From Firmicutes bacterium UBA2598 (GTDB taxonomy: Bacteria; Bacillota; PH28-bin88): a stretch of 15,171 bases of DNA. The DNA is taken from contig DDKM01000081.1 of assembly GCA_002339345.1 (NCBI GenBank), forward strand, positions 25,243 through 40,413, read 5' to 3'. The notes under the pieces are model-generated. The model saw only the letters and a list, made by a program, of their open reading frames with translations. It was not told where the DNA came from and made no database searches. Both the position numbers and the translations under genes were made by a program. Of this stretch, positions 6,434-13,342 are shown piece after piece; position 1 is the first letter of the stretch; each line of letters begins with the position of its first letter.

Positions 6434-7648
6434 GTGCTGCCACTAGCTGGTATTCGGGTGCTGGATTTGTCCCGGTTACTGCCCGGCCCTTACTGTTCCA
6501 TGGTGTTGGCGGATTTCGGGGCCGATGTAATTAAGGTGGAAGATACCGACCATGGTGACTACATGCGGGAGATGCCGGGCATGGCCGGGGCCTTCGCCAG
6601 CCTCAACCGCAACAAGCGCAGTCTGGCCCTCAACTTGAAGGAGAGGGCCGGACAGGAGGTATTTTACCGCCTGGCCCAGACGGCGGACGTGGTGCTGGAG
6701 GGATTCCGCCCAGGGGTGGCCGCCCGATTGGGCATTGATTACCCCACCTTGCAAAAACATAACCCCCGCCTGATCTACTGTTCCCTGACTGGTTACGGCC
6801 AGACCGGCCCCAGGTCCGGCAGGGCAGGACATGACATCAATTACATGGCCCTGGCCGGGGCCCTGGATCTCACCGGTGATGCGGGCGGTCCCCCGGTGGT
6901 GCCGGGGGTGCAGGTGGCGGACCTTGGCGGGGGGGCCATGTGGGCTCTGGCTGGGATCCTGGTGGCCCTCCTGGCCCGACAGCAGACGGGTGAGGGTCAG
7001 CATATTGATGTGGCCATGCTGGACGGGGTAATCGGGTGGCAGGTGCTGGCCGCCTCTGCCCTTTTTACCGGGGGCGCACTGCCGGGGCGGGGCACCGGTG
7101 TGTTAAACGGCTCCTATGCCTGTTACCGGATATACCAAACGTCCGATGGCGGCTACCTTTCCCTGGGCGCCCTGGAGCCCAAGTTCTGGGCAGCCTTTTG
7201 TCAGCGGCTGGGCCGGCCGGACTTGATTGCCCGCCAGTTTGTGCCTGCCCCCGGCCAGGGGGAGGTGGTGGCTGAGGTGCAACGGATTCTCCTTACCGGC
7301 ACCAGGCAGCACTGGGTGGACTTTTTTGCCGGGGTGGACTGCTGTCTGGAGCCGGTCCTGAACCTGGCAGAGGTATTTGCCGATGGTCACGTGCAGGCCA
7401 GGGGCATGGAGGTGGCAAATCCGGCGGGAACTGGAGGATCCTTGCTGGCAGTGCCGGTGAAGTTGTCCGCCACTCCCGGAGCTGTCCGCTCGCCGGCACC
7501 CGGGTGGGGGGAGGATAGTGCCTACGTGCTGGCCGCTGCTGGTTTCAGCTCGGAGGAAATTACCGCCCTGCAGGAAGGTGGAGTGGTTGGGGGTGCCGGA
7601 GGGAGGGCTGGGCTGGCAGGCGTGCTAAATGGGCGATCCCCCACATAA
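6434..7648 (+). CDS. CaiB/BaiF family protein, alpha-methylacyl-CoA racemase type
   Basis: A 404-aa family III CoA-transferase-fold protein. The N-terminus reads LAGIRVLDLSRLLPGPYCSMVLADFGADVIKVE. AGHDINY (131-137) and VADLGGG (161-167) place H133 and D163 thirty residues apart, the same spacing as the catalytic His/Asp pair of mycobacterial alpha-methylacyl-CoA racemase (H126/D156). The later GALEPKFW motif is also typical of AMACR-type enzymes, whereas formyl-CoA or carnitine transferases do not usually carry GHDINY. The likely reaction is epimerisation of 2-methylacyl-CoAs so that an S-specific dehydrogenase can act; a CoA-transferase role remains possible. The start is GTG at 6434 with AAAGGAGGT (6416-6424) nine bases upstream. 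The C-terminal tail (about residue 385 on) is Gly/Ala-rich and poorly conserved. Confidence 0.8.
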   Translation: MLPLAGIRVLDLSRLLPGPYCSMVLADFGADVIKVEDTDHGDYMREMPGMAGAFASLNRNKRSLALNLKERAGQEVFYRLAQTADVVLEGFRPGVAARLGIDYPTLQKHNPRLIYCSLTGYGQTGPRSGRAGHDINYMALAGALDLTGDAGGPPVVPGVQVADLGGGAMWALAGILVALLARQQTGEGQHIDVAMLDGVIGWQVLAASALFTGGALPGRGTGVLNGSYACYRIYQTSDGGYLSLGALEPKFWAAFCQRLGRPDLIARQFVPAPGQGEVVAEVQRILLTGTRQHWVDFFAGVDCCLEPVLNLAEVFADGHVQARGMEVANPAGTGGSLLAVPVKLSATPGAVRSPAPGWGEDSAYVLAAAGFSSEEITALQEGGVVGGAGGRAGLAGVLNGRSPT

Positions 7649-7665
7649 TATTTCCCAGGGATTAG

Positions 7666-8454
7666 GTGGTGCTGGAGGCAATCTGGCGGCCTGCCGGGGG
7701 GAGAGTGCGTTTGATCAGGCGGTTGTGGCGCTGGCGGTTGGGCCTGGCGGCAGCAGTGGCGGTGGCAGCCCTGGGGTCTTCCCTGTGGATGGCCTGGCAG
7801 GACCTGGCGGGACAACAGGCGGTGGAGGCCATGGCTTGGGCGGTGGCCAGGCGGGTGGTGGTCATTGATGCGGGACACGGCGGGGTTGATCCTGGTGCCA
7901 TCGGTTACGGCGGCACCTATGAAAAGGAGATTACCCTGGCGGTGGCCAGGGAGTTGCAAAACGCTTTTACCAGGGCGGGTGCCCGGGTGGTGATGATCCG
8001 GGAAACGGATACCGATCTTTCCACACCGGGAAAAAACCTACGGGCCCGCAAACAGGAGGATCTGGCCAACCGGGTGGAACAGGCTCGGGCGGCCAGGGCG
8101 GACCTTTATATCAACATCCAGGCCAATAGTTTCGGGCGGCGCTGGACTGGCGCCCAGACCTTTTACCATCCCGACTCGCTGGAGGGCTTGCGGTTGGCCA
8201 AAAACATCCAGCGGGAATTGCGCCACCGGATGCGCAACACCGAACGGGTGGTTTTACCCCTGGATGCCTATGTTTTACGCCACCTGGAAATACCGGCGGC
8301 CCTGGTGGAAGTGGGGTTTATCTCCAACCCGCAGGAAGAGCGGTTGTTAAAGGACCTGAGGTACCAGAAGAAGATTGCCTTTGCCATTTATGCCGGGAGT
8401 GCCCGTTACCTGGCCGGTGAAACGGGTGATGAGCCCTTGCGTATTCACCGTTAG
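7666..8454 (+). CDS. cwlD: CwlD-like N-acetylmuramoyl-L-alanine amidase (Amidase_3), altered zinc site
   Basis: A 262-aa protein with a basic N-terminus (RLIRRLWRWR), one membrane segment (about residues 25-45), then an Amidase_3 domain. VIDAGHGG (66-73) gives the first zinc ligand H71, YEKEIT gives E86, and VEVGFISNPQE (214-224) carries the catalytic E215. The domain recalls CwlD, which removes peptides from cortex muramic acid so that muramic-delta-lactam can form in endospores; GAQ.FY and LVEVGFISNP are CwlD-like. The third zinc ligand, normally His in a SIHAN-type motif, is Gln152 here (NIQANSF, codon 8119-8121). That could weaken or change metal binding. The GTG start is uncertain: 7669 and 7705 are also possible. 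It lies 17 bp after the racemase-like gene and is unrelated in function to its neighbours. Confidence 0.78.
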   Translation: MVLEAIWRPAGGRVRLIRRLWRWRLGLAAAVAVAALGSSLWMAWQDLAGQQAVEAMAWAVARRVVVIDAGHGGVDPGAIGYGGTYEKEITLAVARELQNAFTRAGARVVMIRETDTDLSTPGKNLRARKQEDLANRVEQARAARADLYINIQANSFGRRWTGAQTFYHPDSLEGLRLAKNIQRELRHRMRNTERVVLPLDAYVLRHLEIPAALVEVGFISNPQEERLLKDLRYQKKIAFAIYAGSARYLAGETGDEPLRIHR

Positions 8455-8532
8455 GAGTGTCTAGGGAAGGGGGCAAAGGAAATTGTCCAAAAAGTATGAA
8501 TTTTAATGCCAAAACTTGGAGGAGGTGCGACC

Positions 8533-9684
8533 ATGGATTTTTCCTTTACACCGGAACAGGAGTCCTTTGCCCGTACGGTGGAAAACTTTGCCCGCAAGGA
8601 AGTTCTGCCCGGTGCGGAATACCGGGATGATACCTGCACCTGGGATTGGAACCTGTGGCGCAAGATCGGTGAAATGGGACTGGCCGGTTTACCCCTGCCG
8701 GAGGAATACGGGGGAAGCGGTGCCAGTGCGGTGACCAGCCTGCTGGCCTATGAGGCCTTTTGCAGGGGTGGTAAGGATGCCGGTCTATACCTTTCCCTGG
8801 GCGCCCACCTGTTCATCTGCGCTATTCCCATCTGGCTGCACGGGACCGAGGAGCAGAAAAAACGATTTCTGCCCAAGCTGGCATCGGGTGAGTGGATTGG
8901 TGCCCTGGGCCTCACCGAACCCAATGCTGGTTCCGATGCCGCTGGTGTCCAGACAACTGCCCGCCGGGAGAGGGATTATTATATCCTAAACGGCAGTAAA
9001 ATGTTTATCACCAACGGTCCCATCGCCGATGTGGTGCTGGTGGTGGCGACGGTGGATAAGAGCAGACGGGCGGATGGTCTTACCGCCTTTCTTGTGGAAA
9101 AGGATACGCCAGGCTTTTTTATCAGCCGGGAATTGAAAAAAATGGGGCACCGTTCATCACCAACGGCGGAATTGATCTTCGAGGATTGCCGGGTACCCAT
9201 GGAAAACAGGCTGGGTGAGGAAGGCAAGGCCTTTACCGCCACCACCGATGCCCTGGTCTGGGAGAGGGGGGTGTTCCTGGCCGCTGAGGCCATCGGCCTG
9301 ATGGGGGCCATGTTGGAGGATGCCCTGGATTATGCCCGCACCCGCACCCAGTTTGGTAAACCCATTGCTGACTTCCAGATGATCCGGGATAAACTGGCCA
9401 ATCTCAAGGTGATGCTGGATGCTTCACGTTTGCTGTCCTACCGGGCGGCCTGGATGAAGGATGCCGGGTTGGACGGCAAGTTTGAAGCCTCCATTGCCAA
9501 GGCCTATTATGCCGATGCCCTGGTCCGGTTTGCCGATGAAGCGCTGCAAATCTTTGGCGGATATGGTTATATGAAGGAATACAGCATTGAGCGGCTATAC
9601 CGGGACGCCCGCCTGATGCCCATCGGCGGCGGAACCAGTGAGGTACAGCGGCTGGTGGTGGCCAGCAAGCTGATCAGGGGTTAG
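8533..9684 (+). CDS. Acyl-CoA dehydrogenase, isovaleryl-CoA-dehydrogenase-like active site
   Basis: A 383-aa FAD acyl-CoA dehydrogenase of full length: N-terminal helical domain, then LTEPNAGSDAAGVQTTA (127-143) and FITNGPIADV (158-167) around the flavin, and the C-terminal FGGYGYMKEYSIERLYRDAR (341-360). The usual C-terminal base in IYEGTSQ is absent: the motif is IGGGTSEVQR (364-373), with glycine at 366. Isovaleryl-CoA dehydrogenase has the similar IGAGTSEVRR and uses a glutamate on helix G. Here VWERGVFLAAEAIG (242-255) supplies E244 at that place. This favours a branched acyl-CoA such as isovaleryl-CoA and fits the downstream carboxylation steps in the cluster. ATG 8533 is chosen over an upstream in-frame ATG (8506) because GGAGGAGGT (8518-8526) lies just before it. 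Electrons would go to ETF, not encoded here. Confidence 0.9.
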   Translation: MDFSFTPEQESFARTVENFARKEVLPGAEYRDDTCTWDWNLWRKIGEMGLAGLPLPEEYGGSGASAVTSLLAYEAFCRGGKDAGLYLSLGAHLFICAIPIWLHGTEEQKKRFLPKLASGEWIGALGLTEPNAGSDAAGVQTTARRERDYYILNGSKMFITNGPIADVVLVVATVDKSRRADGLTAFLVEKDTPGFFISRELKKMGHRSSPTAELIFEDCRVPMENRLGEEGKAFTATTDALVWERGVFLAAEAIGLMGAMLEDALDYARTRTQFGKPIADFQMIRDKLANLKVMLDASRLLSYRAAWMKDAGLDGKFEASIAKAYYADALVRFADEALQIFGGYGYMKEYSIERLYRDARLMPIGGGTSEVQRLVVASKLIRG

Positions 9685-9746
9685 ATTAGGCTTGATCCTC
9701 CTTCAGGGGTCTACCCATGGAGCAAGGCCTTCCTGTGGAAATAAGA

Positions 9747-9764
9747 TGAATGAATACCCATTCA
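9747..9764. promoter_or_regulatory. FadR-type (TetR-family) operator
   Basis: TGAATGAATACCCATTCA has inverted arms TGAATG and CATTCA. It matches the Bacillus FadR (YsiA) box, TGAATGAMTANTCATTCA as I remember it, at 17 of 18 positions; the single difference is C for T at 9758. In Bacillus and related Firmicutes FadR represses beta-oxidation genes and is released by long-chain acyl-CoA. The site lies in the 159-bp gap before the hydrolase-SCP2-SDR-thiolase-dehydrogenase block, 80 bp upstream of its first ATG, which is a fitting position. I see no convincing -35/-10 pair beside it (TAAGAT at 9742-9747 is a weak -10 candidate), and no fadR gene is in the window. Confidence 0.6.
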
Positions 9765-9843
9765 CAAAGCAGGAGATCCCCCACCGCTGCCGAACAACTC
9801 ACACCAGGTTATCTAAAACCTTACCACAAAAGGAGCTGTGCCC

Positions 9844-10839
9844 ATGGAAGTTAAATCCCAGAGTTTTTCAGCCAGTGAAGGTCCCCTGTCCCTGATATGG
9901 CACCAGATACCGGTTCCTACCCCTTTTCCGGTGGGCCCGGTTAATGTTTACCTGGTTGAGGCGGAACCCCTGACCCTCATCGACACCGGGCCCAATACCC
10001 CGGCGGCCCGGGAGGCGCTGACGTCGGCCCTGGGTGGTTTGGGTTTCACCCCAGGGGACATCAAGCGAGTGCTGGTTACCCACGGCCACGGGGACCATGC
10101 CGGTCTGGCCGGGTGGCTGCAAGAGCAAGGGGCGGAGGTTTATCTACACCCCTGGGAAGCCGCCAAGCTGAACGGGCGGGATGTCCTGGCCATGGGCGAG
10201 GTTTATTTCCGGCACATCGGCATCCCCGGTGACCTCCTGGACGCCCTGCGGCCCATGGTCCGCTATGCCGTCCGCTACAACGGGGAGCTGGGAGTGTACA
10301 ACCCCCTGCACGCCGGGGAGGAAATTCCCTTTGCCGGATTTCACCTGTCTGTATTGGACACTCCGGGTCACTGTGGCGGTCACCTGGCCTTTTACCAGCC
10401 CCAGTTGCAGTTGATGTTCACCGGTGATACCGTATTGAAGGAGATCAGCCCCAATCCCTTACCGGAGCCCCAGCCGGAAAGCACGCGGGGACGGTCCGGC
10501 AGCCTGGCGGCTTTTTTATCCACCCTGGAACGGCTGGAAGGACTTCCCGTCCGTTGGGTGATGCCAGGTCATGGGGAAATCATGGAGGGCTATGGCTGGC
10601 GGATCGATGCCATGCGGGAACACCACCGGCAGCGGGTACAGTACCTATATGATCTGCTGGATAACTGGAGCACACCCTACGAATTGTCCACCAGGCTGTA
10701 CGGCAGCCTGGCCGGCTGGGATGTTCTGCTGGGAGCTTCCGAGGTGTGTGCCCACCTGGATTTGATGGCTGATCGGGGCCTGGTGGAGGAGCAGGTGGGA
10801 GCGGACGGGGTGTTCCGCTACGCCCGGATTCCTCGTTAA
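9844..10839 (+). CDS. Metallo-beta-lactamase-fold hydrolase (LACTB2/glyoxalase II-like)
   Basis: A 331-aa protein with the complete binuclear zinc site: THGHGDHAG (79-87, giving H80, H82, D84 and H85), H176 in TPGHCGGH, D195 in TGDTVL and H243 in PGHGE. After the MBL domain, residues about 255-331 look like a winged-helix C-terminal extension, as in LACTB2-like proteins. Family members cleave thioesters, lactones or nucleic acids. In front of a beta-oxidation set an acyl-CoA thioesterase or S-acyl hydrolase role is plausible but unproven. The start is ATG 9844, eight bases after AAAAGGAG (9828-9835); an in-frame GTG at 9838 is too close to that site. It is the first gene after the FadR-like operator. 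Confidence 0.85.
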   Translation: MEVKSQSFSASEGPLSLIWHQIPVPTPFPVGPVNVYLVEAEPLTLIDTGPNTPAAREALTSALGGLGFTPGDIKRVLVTHGHGDHAGLAGWLQEQGAEVYLHPWEAAKLNGRDVLAMGEVYFRHIGIPGDLLDALRPMVRYAVRYNGELGVYNPLHAGEEIPFAGFHLSVLDTPGHCGGHLAFYQPQLQLMFTGDTVLKEISPNPLPEPQPESTRGRSGSLAAFLSTLERLEGLPVRWVMPGHGEIMEGYGWRIDAMREHHRQRVQYLYDLLDNWSTPYELSTRLYGSLAGWDVLLGASEVCAHLDLMADRGLVEEQVGADGVFRYARIPR

Positions 10840-10927
10840 TAACTGTTTGTCAGGGGAGGTGGTTACCGCGTTTTCCCCAAGTGGCGGGACGACCATGTAT
10901 TAATGATTGTTAGGAAGGATGAGCATA

Positions 10928-11248
10928 ATGGGTTTGCATGGGACGATCATGGAGTTGCAAAAGAGGTTGGATGCCCGGCCAGAGAAAGTGGGGGGACTGA
11001 ACGGCACCTTCCAGTTTGACCTGGGTGGTAACGAACCAGGCACATACCACCTGGTGGTTGCCAATGGCAGGGGAAAGATCGTGGAGGGTCCGGCGGACAA
11101 CCCCAATGTGACCATCAGCATGGACGGGGCGGATTTCCTGGCCATGGTGGGCGGTCGGTTGAATCCCATGGCCGCGTTCATGGGCGGCAAGCTAAAAATT
11201 AAGGGAGACGTGGTTTTGGCCATGCAGTTGCAGTCCCTGTTAAGTTAG
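10928..11248 (+). CDS. SCP2 sterol-binding domain protein
   Basis: A 106-aa protein that is a single SCP2 domain. The C-terminal half is diagnostic: VTISMDGADFLAMVGG (61-76), then NPMAAFMGGKLKIKGD (79-94) and the final amphipathic helix VVLAMQLQSLL. The SCP2 fold forms a hydrophobic tunnel that holds fatty acyl-CoA or sterol-like ligands. Stand-alone bacterial copies often sit among fatty-acid or sterol catabolism genes, where carriage of a hydrophobic acyl-CoA is the usual guess. ATG 10928 is chosen with AGGAAGG (10912-10918) nine bases upstream; the ATG at 10919 abuts that site. It lies 11 bp before the dehydrogenase gene, so the two are probably co-translated. Confidence 0.9.
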   Translation: MGLHGTIMELQKRLDARPEKVGGLNGTFQFDLGGNEPGTYHLVVANGRGKIVEGPADNPNVTISMDGADFLAMVGGRLNPMAAFMGGKLKIKGDVVLAMQLQSLLS

Positions 11249-11259
11249 GGGGGTTGGGT

Positions 11260-12084
11260 TTGTTAAACGGCAAGGTTGCTTTGGTTACCGGCGGTTCCAG
11301 GGGGTTGGGGCGGGCGGATGCCCTGGCCTTGGCCAGGGCGGGTGCCGATGTGGTCATTACCGACATCCTGGTGGAGAGTGATGCCGGTTCTGCGGTCAGG
11401 GCGGAAAAGTATGGGCCCCTGAACCAGGTCATGCAAAGTACGGGAGTGGTTTTTGCGGAACAGACCGCAGCGGAAATCCGGGCCATGGGCCGCCGGGCGG
11501 CGGTTTTTAAAATGGATGTCACCGACCGGGCGGAGGTCAGGCAGGTAGTGGCCAGGGTCAAGGAGGAGTTTGGCGCCATCCATATTTTGGTGAACAATGC
11601 TGCCACCCTGGACCATGTGGCCCAACTGGAAAACCAGAAGGATGACCTGTGGGAAAGGGACCTGCTGGTCAACCTAACCGGCACCTTCAACTGCTGCAAG
11701 GCGGTGTGGCCCTACATGAAGGAGCAAGGCTGGGGAAGGATCGTGAACACCGCTTCGGTGGCGGGAACCATGGGCGGGTTCGGCCAGGCCAGCTACGCCA
11801 CCACCAAGGCCGGAGTACTCGGTCTGACCAAAAGCCTGGCCCTGGAAGGGGCTCGCTATAATATCACCGTAAACGCTGTGGTGCCCGGCATCATCAATAC
11901 AGAGGCTTTCCGCACCGGCAACCCCAAAATGAATGAGCGGATGATCAACCGCACTGCTTTCCGGCGGCCGGGGGAGCCGGAGGATGTGGCCAATGCCGTT
12001 GTGTTTTTGGCTTCGGACAATGCTAAGTACATAACCGGAGTGGCCCTCAACGTATCGGGCGGTATTGAATTGTTTACCTTCTAG
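11260..12084 (+). CDS. Short-chain dehydrogenase/reductase, probable 3-hydroxyacyl-CoA dehydrogenase
   Basis: A 274-aa classical SDR. TGGSRGLG (10-17) is the dinucleotide motif, VNNAAT (111-116) follows, and the catalytic set is N138, S166, Y179 and K183 (YATTK). The acidic residue after strand 2 (VVITDI, Asp35) predicts NAD(H) preference. It is about 25 residues longer than the usual 250 because of an insertion around residues 38-68, between strand 2 and the next helix. Between an SCP2 protein and a thiolase, oxidation of a 3-hydroxyacyl-CoA is the natural role; 2-methyl-3-hydroxybutyryl-CoA is a specific possibility. The start is TTG at 11260, six bases after GGGGGG (11248-11253); an earlier TTG at 11254 abuts that site. 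Confidence 0.87.
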   Translation: MLNGKVALVTGGSRGLGRADALALARAGADVVITDILVESDAGSAVRAEKYGPLNQVMQSTGVVFAEQTAAEIRAMGRRAAVFKMDVTDRAEVRQVVARVKEEFGAIHILVNNAATLDHVAQLENQKDDLWERDLLVNLTGTFNCCKAVWPYMKEQGWGRIVNTASVAGTMGGFGQASYATTKAGVLGLTKSLALEGARYNITVNAVVPGIINTEAFRTGNPKMNERMINRTAFRRPGEPEDVANAVVFLASDNAKYITGVALNVSGGIELFTF

Positions 12085-12108
12085 GATTTGGAAGGAAGGT
12101 GTTGAACG

Positions 12109-13263
12109 GTGCCGGATGTGGTGATTGTGGAAGCGGTCCGTACCCCCATCGGCCGGCGCAATGGCCTGCTTGCGGGGATTCCTGCGGACGAACTGGCGGC
12201 TGCACCCCTGGCGGAGGTGGTGCGGCGGGCAGGAATCGACCCTGCCCTGGTGGAGGATGTCATCATGGGCTGTGTTTCCCAGGTGGGGGAGCAGGCGGTG
12301 GATATCGGCCGGGTGGCGGCACTGGTGGCGGGATACCCCATCCATGTGCCCGGGGTGACGGTGGACCGCCAGTGTGGGTCCAGCCAGCAGGCCATCCACT
12401 TTGCCGCCCAGGCCATTTTAGCCGGTGATATGGAGGTGGTGGTGGCGGCGGGGGTGGAGAGCATGAGCCGGGTACCCATGGGCTCCTCCCTCCTTAACAG
12501 TGGTATTAGCCCGGCCTTGTGCCAAAGATATCACATCATTCCCCAGGGTCTTTCAGCGGAGATGATGGCCCGCCATTGGGGCTTAACCAGGGCAGAACTG
12601 GATTCCTACAGCCTGGCCAGCCACCAGCGGGCGGTGCGGGCCGCTGCGGAAGGGCGTTTTATGGCGGAGATCATGTCCTTGGCGGTAACCCTGCCCGACG
12701 GCACCACCCGGACGGTGATTGAGGATGAAGGCCCCCGGCCGGACACCTCCATGGAAAGGCTGGCTGCCCTATCGCCGGCGTTTCAAGCCGATGGTGTGAT
12801 CACCGCCGGCAACTCCAGCCAGATCAGCGATGGGGCGGCAGCGGTGCTGTTAATGTCCGACAAAAAGGCCCGGGAACTGAAGGTTAAGCCTCGGGCCCGC
12901 ATTATCTGCCGGGTGGTGGTGGGTTCCGACCCCACCATGATGCTGGATGGGCCCATCCCCGCCACCCGCAAGGCTCTGTCCAGAGCCGGGCTTTCCATGG
13001 CGGATATCAGCGTTTTTGAGGTTAACGAGGCCTTTGCCCCGGTGCCCCTGGCGTGGGCGCGGGAACTGGCGGCGGACCTGGACAGGGTCAATCCCAACGG
13101 AGGGGCTATCGCCCTGGGCCACCCCCTGGGAGCCAGTGGTGCCCGGCTGATGACCACCCTCCTGCACGAACTGGAGCGCACCGGTGGCCGTTATGGCCTG
13201 CAGACCATGTGTGAGGGGCATGGCATGGCCAATGCCACCATCATCCAGCGACTGGATCGGTAG
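12109..13263 (+). CDS. Acetyl-CoA C-acyltransferase (thiolase)
   Basis: A 384-aa thiolase of usual length. The nucleophile is C89 in DRQCGSSQQ. FEVNEAFAPVPLAW (303-316), GHPLGASGAR (337-346, H338) and the second active-site cysteine C368 in TMCEGHGMANATI complete the site. It would cleave a 3-ketoacyl-CoA with CoA to acetyl-CoA, or to acetyl-CoA plus propionyl-CoA if the chain is 2-methyl-branched. The glycine stretch after C368 is normally a GGG-type turn; here the middle glycine is His371. The start is GTG 12109 with GGAAGGAAGG (12090-12099) nine bases upstream. It lies 24 bp after the SDR and 79 bp before the second dehydrogenase, consistent with one operon. Confidence 0.9.
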   Translation: MPDVVIVEAVRTPIGRRNGLLAGIPADELAAAPLAEVVRRAGIDPALVEDVIMGCVSQVGEQAVDIGRVAALVAGYPIHVPGVTVDRQCGSSQQAIHFAAQAILAGDMEVVVAAGVESMSRVPMGSSLLNSGISPALCQRYHIIPQGLSAEMMARHWGLTRAELDSYSLASHQRAVRAAAEGRFMAEIMSLAVTLPDGTTRTVIEDEGPRPDTSMERLAALSPAFQADGVITAGNSSQISDGAAAVLLMSDKKARELKVKPRARIICRVVVGSDPTMMLDGPIPATRKALSRAGLSMADISVFEVNEAFAPVPLAWARELAADLDRVNPNGGAIALGHPLGASGARLMTTLLHELERTGGRYGLQTMCEGHGMANATIIQRLDR

Positions 13264-13301
13264 AGATTCTACCGGGGTTATTGACTAGCTATGGAGGAAT
13301 T

Positions 13302-13328
13302 ACCGTAGGTCAGGGCTGACCCTGCGGT
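13302..13328. repeat. Imperfect inverted repeat upstream of the second acyl-CoA dehydrogenase
   Basis: GGTCAG (13308-13313) and CTGACC (13316-13321) are perfect inverted arms around GG. The symmetry continues outward with ACCG (13302-13305) and CGGT (13325-13328), with one unpaired base and one mismatch. It lies in the 79-bp gap between thiolase and dehydrogenase, just before the ribosome site. It could be an operator or an mRNA hairpin that tunes expression of the next gene. It does not resemble the FadR-like box at 9747 or the dyad at 942. Function unknown. Confidence 0.4.
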
Positions 13329-13342
13329 GAAGGGGGGATAAT

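Noticed and set aside
9688..9732. Imperfect hairpin after the first acyl-CoA dehydrogenase as a terminator
   Set aside because: AGGCTTG and CAAGGCCT pair with a bulge over a long loop and no T-run follows, so support is too weak.
10858..10902. Possible 14-codon leader peptide starting GTG in the gap before the SCP2 gene
   Set aside because: The ribosome-like GGGGAGG directly abuts the GTG with no spacer, and no attenuator structure follows.
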